NCBI GenBank assembly: GCA_902565305.1
Contig: CACFEJ010000014.1
Coordinates: 1-35,649, forward strand
Origin: an uncultured Prochlorococcus sp.
Lineage (GTDB): Bacteria; Cyanobacteriota; Cyanobacteriia; PCC-6307; Cyanobiaceae
DNA length: 35,649 nucleotides
Direction: 5' to 3'
Translations under genes and position numbers: made by a program
Shown here: in pieces, positions 33,865-35,649 of the stretch
How positions within the stretch are numbered: position 1 is the stretch's first letter
Layout: each line of letters begins with the position of its first letter
Notes under the pieces: model-generated
The model's database searches: none
What the model was told of the DNA's origin: nothing
Seen by the model: the letters and a program-made list of their open reading frames with translations, nothing else

Positions 33865-35502
33865 ATGAGCTTAGGTACTAAAATTCTAAATAATAAAGAA
33901 ATACTGGATGCGGTAAATAAAAGAAGAAATTTTGCTATTATTTCACATCCAGATGCTGGGAAAACGACTCTTACCGAGAAGCTTCTTTTGTATGGAGGTG
34001 CCATTCAACAGGCAGGAGCAGTAAAAGCTAGGGGTAATCAGAGAAAAGCCACCTCAGACTGGATGGAACTTGAGAAACAAAGAGGTATTTCTATTACATC
34101 TACTGTATTGCAATTTGAATATGAAAGATCTGTAATTAATCTATTAGATACACCAGGACACCAAGATTTCTCCGAAGATACTTATAGAACATTAGCTGCT
34201 GCTGATAATGCAGTTATGTTGGAAGATGCTGCTAAAGGACTAGAACCTCAAACTAGAAAATTGTTTGAAGTTTGCAAGATGCGAAAAATACCAATATTTA
34301 CTTTCATAAATAAAATGGATAGACCAGGAAGAGAGCCATTTTCTTTACTTGATGAAATTGAATCAGAACTTGGATTAAATACCCTTCCTATAAACTGGCC
34401 AATTGGGAGTGGCGAGGAATTTAGAGGGGTTATTGATAGATTTTCGAGAGAGGTGATTTTATTTGATAAAGCAGTGAGAGGGAAACAATCGAATGAGAAA
34501 AGATTAAGTCTTGAAGATAAAGAGCTATCAAAATATGTAGAGAGAGATTTACTTGAAAACTCACTTGAAGAATTGGAGGTTCTTGATGAGGCAGGATCTG
34601 AATTTGAAAAAGAAAAAGTTTTTAATGGCTCTTTAACCCCAGTTTTCTTTGGATCTGCCATGACTAATTTTGGCGTAAGGCCATTTTTAGATAGTTTTTT
34701 AAAAATGGCACAAAAACCAACTTCAAGAAATAGTAATAAAGGGGATATTGAACCTGCAAGCGATGAATTTAGTGGGTTTGTTTTTAAGCTTCAGGCAAAT
34801 ATGGATCCAAAGCACAGAGATAGGGTTGCTTTTATAAGAGTTTGTAGTGGCAAATTTGAAAAGGATATGTCAGTTAAACATTCCAGAACTGGGAAAACAA
34901 TTAGATTATCAAGACCACAAAAAATATTTGGGCAAGATAGAGAAGTAGTTGATGATGCTTATCCTGGAGATGTTATTGGTTTAAATAATCCAGGGATGTT
35001 TTCTATTGGAGATACTCTTTATACGGGTGCTCATCTGGAATATGAGGGCATACCATCCTTTAGTCCTGAAATATTCAGCTGGTTAAGAAATCCAAATCCC
35101 TCAGCATTTAAAAACTTTAGAAAGGGTGTTAATGAACTTCGAGAAGAAGGAGCTGTTCAGATTCTTTATGACTTTGATGAGAGCAAAAGAGACCCTATAC
35201 TCGCAGCCGTTGGTCAATTGCAGTTGGAGGTAGTAACTCACAGATTAAAAAGTGAATATGGTGTAGATGCAAATCTTGAAGCAATGCCATATCAATTGGC
35301 TAGATGGATTTCTGATGGATGGCCAGCCATTGAAAAACTAGGCAGAATATTCAACTGTAAAATAGTTAAAGATTGTTGGAATAGGCCAGTTATTCTTTTC
35401 AAAAATGAGTGGAATCTAAATCAGTTTGTTGAAGACAATAATCAATTAAATTTAAACAAAGTTGCGCCCGTTGTTAGTGGAGTCGAACCAATTGTTTTAT
35501 AA
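33865..35502 (+). CDS. prfC: Peptide chain release factor 3
   Basis: A 545-residue GTPase that recycles RF1/RF2 from the ribosome after termination. G1 is [16 protein letters not shown] near residue 26, G2 lies in [14 protein letters not shown]3 is [15 protein letters not shown] and G4 is INKMDRPGR. The rest forms domains II and III, including [15 protein letters not shown] and [18 protein letters not shown]. Length is normal for RF3, and the RF3-specific [18 protein letters not shown] distinguishes it from EF-G. An antisense open frame inside it is a shadow. Confidence 0.96.
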   Translation: MSLGTKILNNKEILDAVNKRRNFAIISHPDAGKTTLTEKLLLYGGAIQQAGAVKARGNQRKATSDWMELEKQRGISITSTVLQFEYERSVINLLDTPGHQDFSEDTYRTLAAADNAVMLEDAAKGLEPQTRKLFEVCKMRKIPIFTFINKMDRPGREPFSLLDEIESELGLNTLPINWPIGSGEEFRGVIDRFSREVILFDKAVRGKQSNEKRLSLEDKELSKYVERDLLENSLEELEVLDEAGSEFEKEKVFNGSLTPVFFGSAMTNFGVRPFLDSFLKMAQKPTSRNSNKGDIEPASDEFSGFVFKLQANMDPKHRDRVAFIRVCSGKFEKDMSVKHSRTGKTIRLSRPQKIFGQDREVVDDAYPGDVIGLNNPGMFSIGDTLYTGAHLEYEGIPSFSPEIFSWLRNPNPSAFKNFRKGVNELREEGAVQILYDFDESKRDPILAAVGQLQLEVVTHRLKSEYGVDANLEAMPYQLARWISDGWPAIEKLGRIFNCKIVKDCWNRPVILFKNEWNLNQFVEDNNQLNLNKVAPVVSGVEPIVL

Positions 35503-35553
35503 AGTCTTAATGGATTATAAAATTAGTTAATCTGTTAGTATTGGTAAAAAATT

Positions 35554-35649
35554 TTGGATTCAAACAGCAATAAAAATAATAACGAAAAATCACCTTATGA
35601 AATTTTAGGTGTAAAAGAAGGTGCTGCTTTTGAGGATATTCAGAAGGCT
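35554..35649 (+). CDS. J-domain-like/CPP1-type protein, 5' end only
   Basis: The window ends 32 codons into an open frame. It starts with TTG, and the product begins with an Asn-rich stretch (DSNSNKNNNEK), then SPYEILGVKEGAAFEDIQKA. This is the first helix and turn of a DnaJ-like domain as found in the cyanobacterial CPP1-like (DUF3353) family, which usually continues into a membrane region. No HPD motif can be judged because the sequence stops. It lies 51 bases after prfC. Confidence 0.6.
   Translation, partial: MDSNSNKNNNEKSPYEILGVKEGAAFEDIQKA

Noticed and set aside
34248-34661. 137-aa antisense frame inside prfC
   Set aside because: Ser-rich product opposite a highly conserved GTPase gene, with no motif.

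Overview
The window is AT-rich, gene-dense DNA from a marine picocyanobacterium, almost certainly a high-light-adapted Prochlorococcus. The clues are a Pcb antenna gene (IsiA/CP43-like), a CrtL-type lycopene cyclase, an adenosylcobalamin-dependent ribonucleotide reductase, StpA, short intergenic spaces, frequent TTG starts and convergent genes overlapping by a few bases. The gene order (pcb, gltS-like, small ORF, GST, small ORF, SDR, crtL) matches what I remember of the MED4 chromosome. That is recall, not a database result.

Layout. 1-7.4 kb: small unknown proteins, the pcb antenna gene with a strong terminator, a GltS-type carrier, a GST, a GIY-YIG-like domain fused to membrane helices, an SDR and lycopene cyclase. 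7.5-10.8 kb: a divergent protochlorophyllide-reductase-like SDR, an MscS channel, an isochorismatase-fold hydrolase and a Fur regulator. 10.8-15.4 kb: an ArsS-type radical SAM protein, glucosylglycerol-phosphate phosphatase (StpA) and a divergent gene resembling glycerol-3-phosphate dehydrogenase, then an unknown. 15.5-21.8 kb: a sulfur block of metY, metA and a SulP transporter, then an FAD oxidase and a CbiX chelatase with an Fe-S motif and His-rich tail. 21.8-28 kb: a 380-bp spacer with DnaA-box-like sites and inverted repeats, DUF2811, a GMC oxidoreductase, a pentapeptide protein, a two-gene operon (ribbon-helix-helix protein plus possible GIY-YIG protein) behind a palindrome array, glyoxalase I, a Tic20-like protein and small membrane proteins. 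28-30.1 kb: tRNA-Ser(UGA), an unknown barrel-like protein, a decayed 5' half of the same tRNA, and two very small genes, one (DUF4278) behind a pseudoknot-capable leader that looks like a glutamine-type riboswitch. 30.1-35.6 kb: nrdJ, a methyltransferase, prfC and the start of a J-domain-like (CPP1-type) gene.

How the genes fit together. MetA carries the residue linked to acetyl-CoA use, which suits its neighbour MetY (O-acetylhomoserine sulfhydrylase), and the SulP carrier ends beside them. CbiX works in the sirohaem/B12 branch and NrdJ needs B12. Pcb and CrtL belong to light harvesting and carotenoid synthesis. There is no CRISPR array, transposase, integrase or phage structural gene. The only trace of mobility is the partial tRNA-Ser copy. 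The best leads for new biology are the DUF4278 leader, the RHH/GIY-YIG operon with its operator array, the tRNA-Ser fragment with its own terminator, and the DnaA-box cluster.
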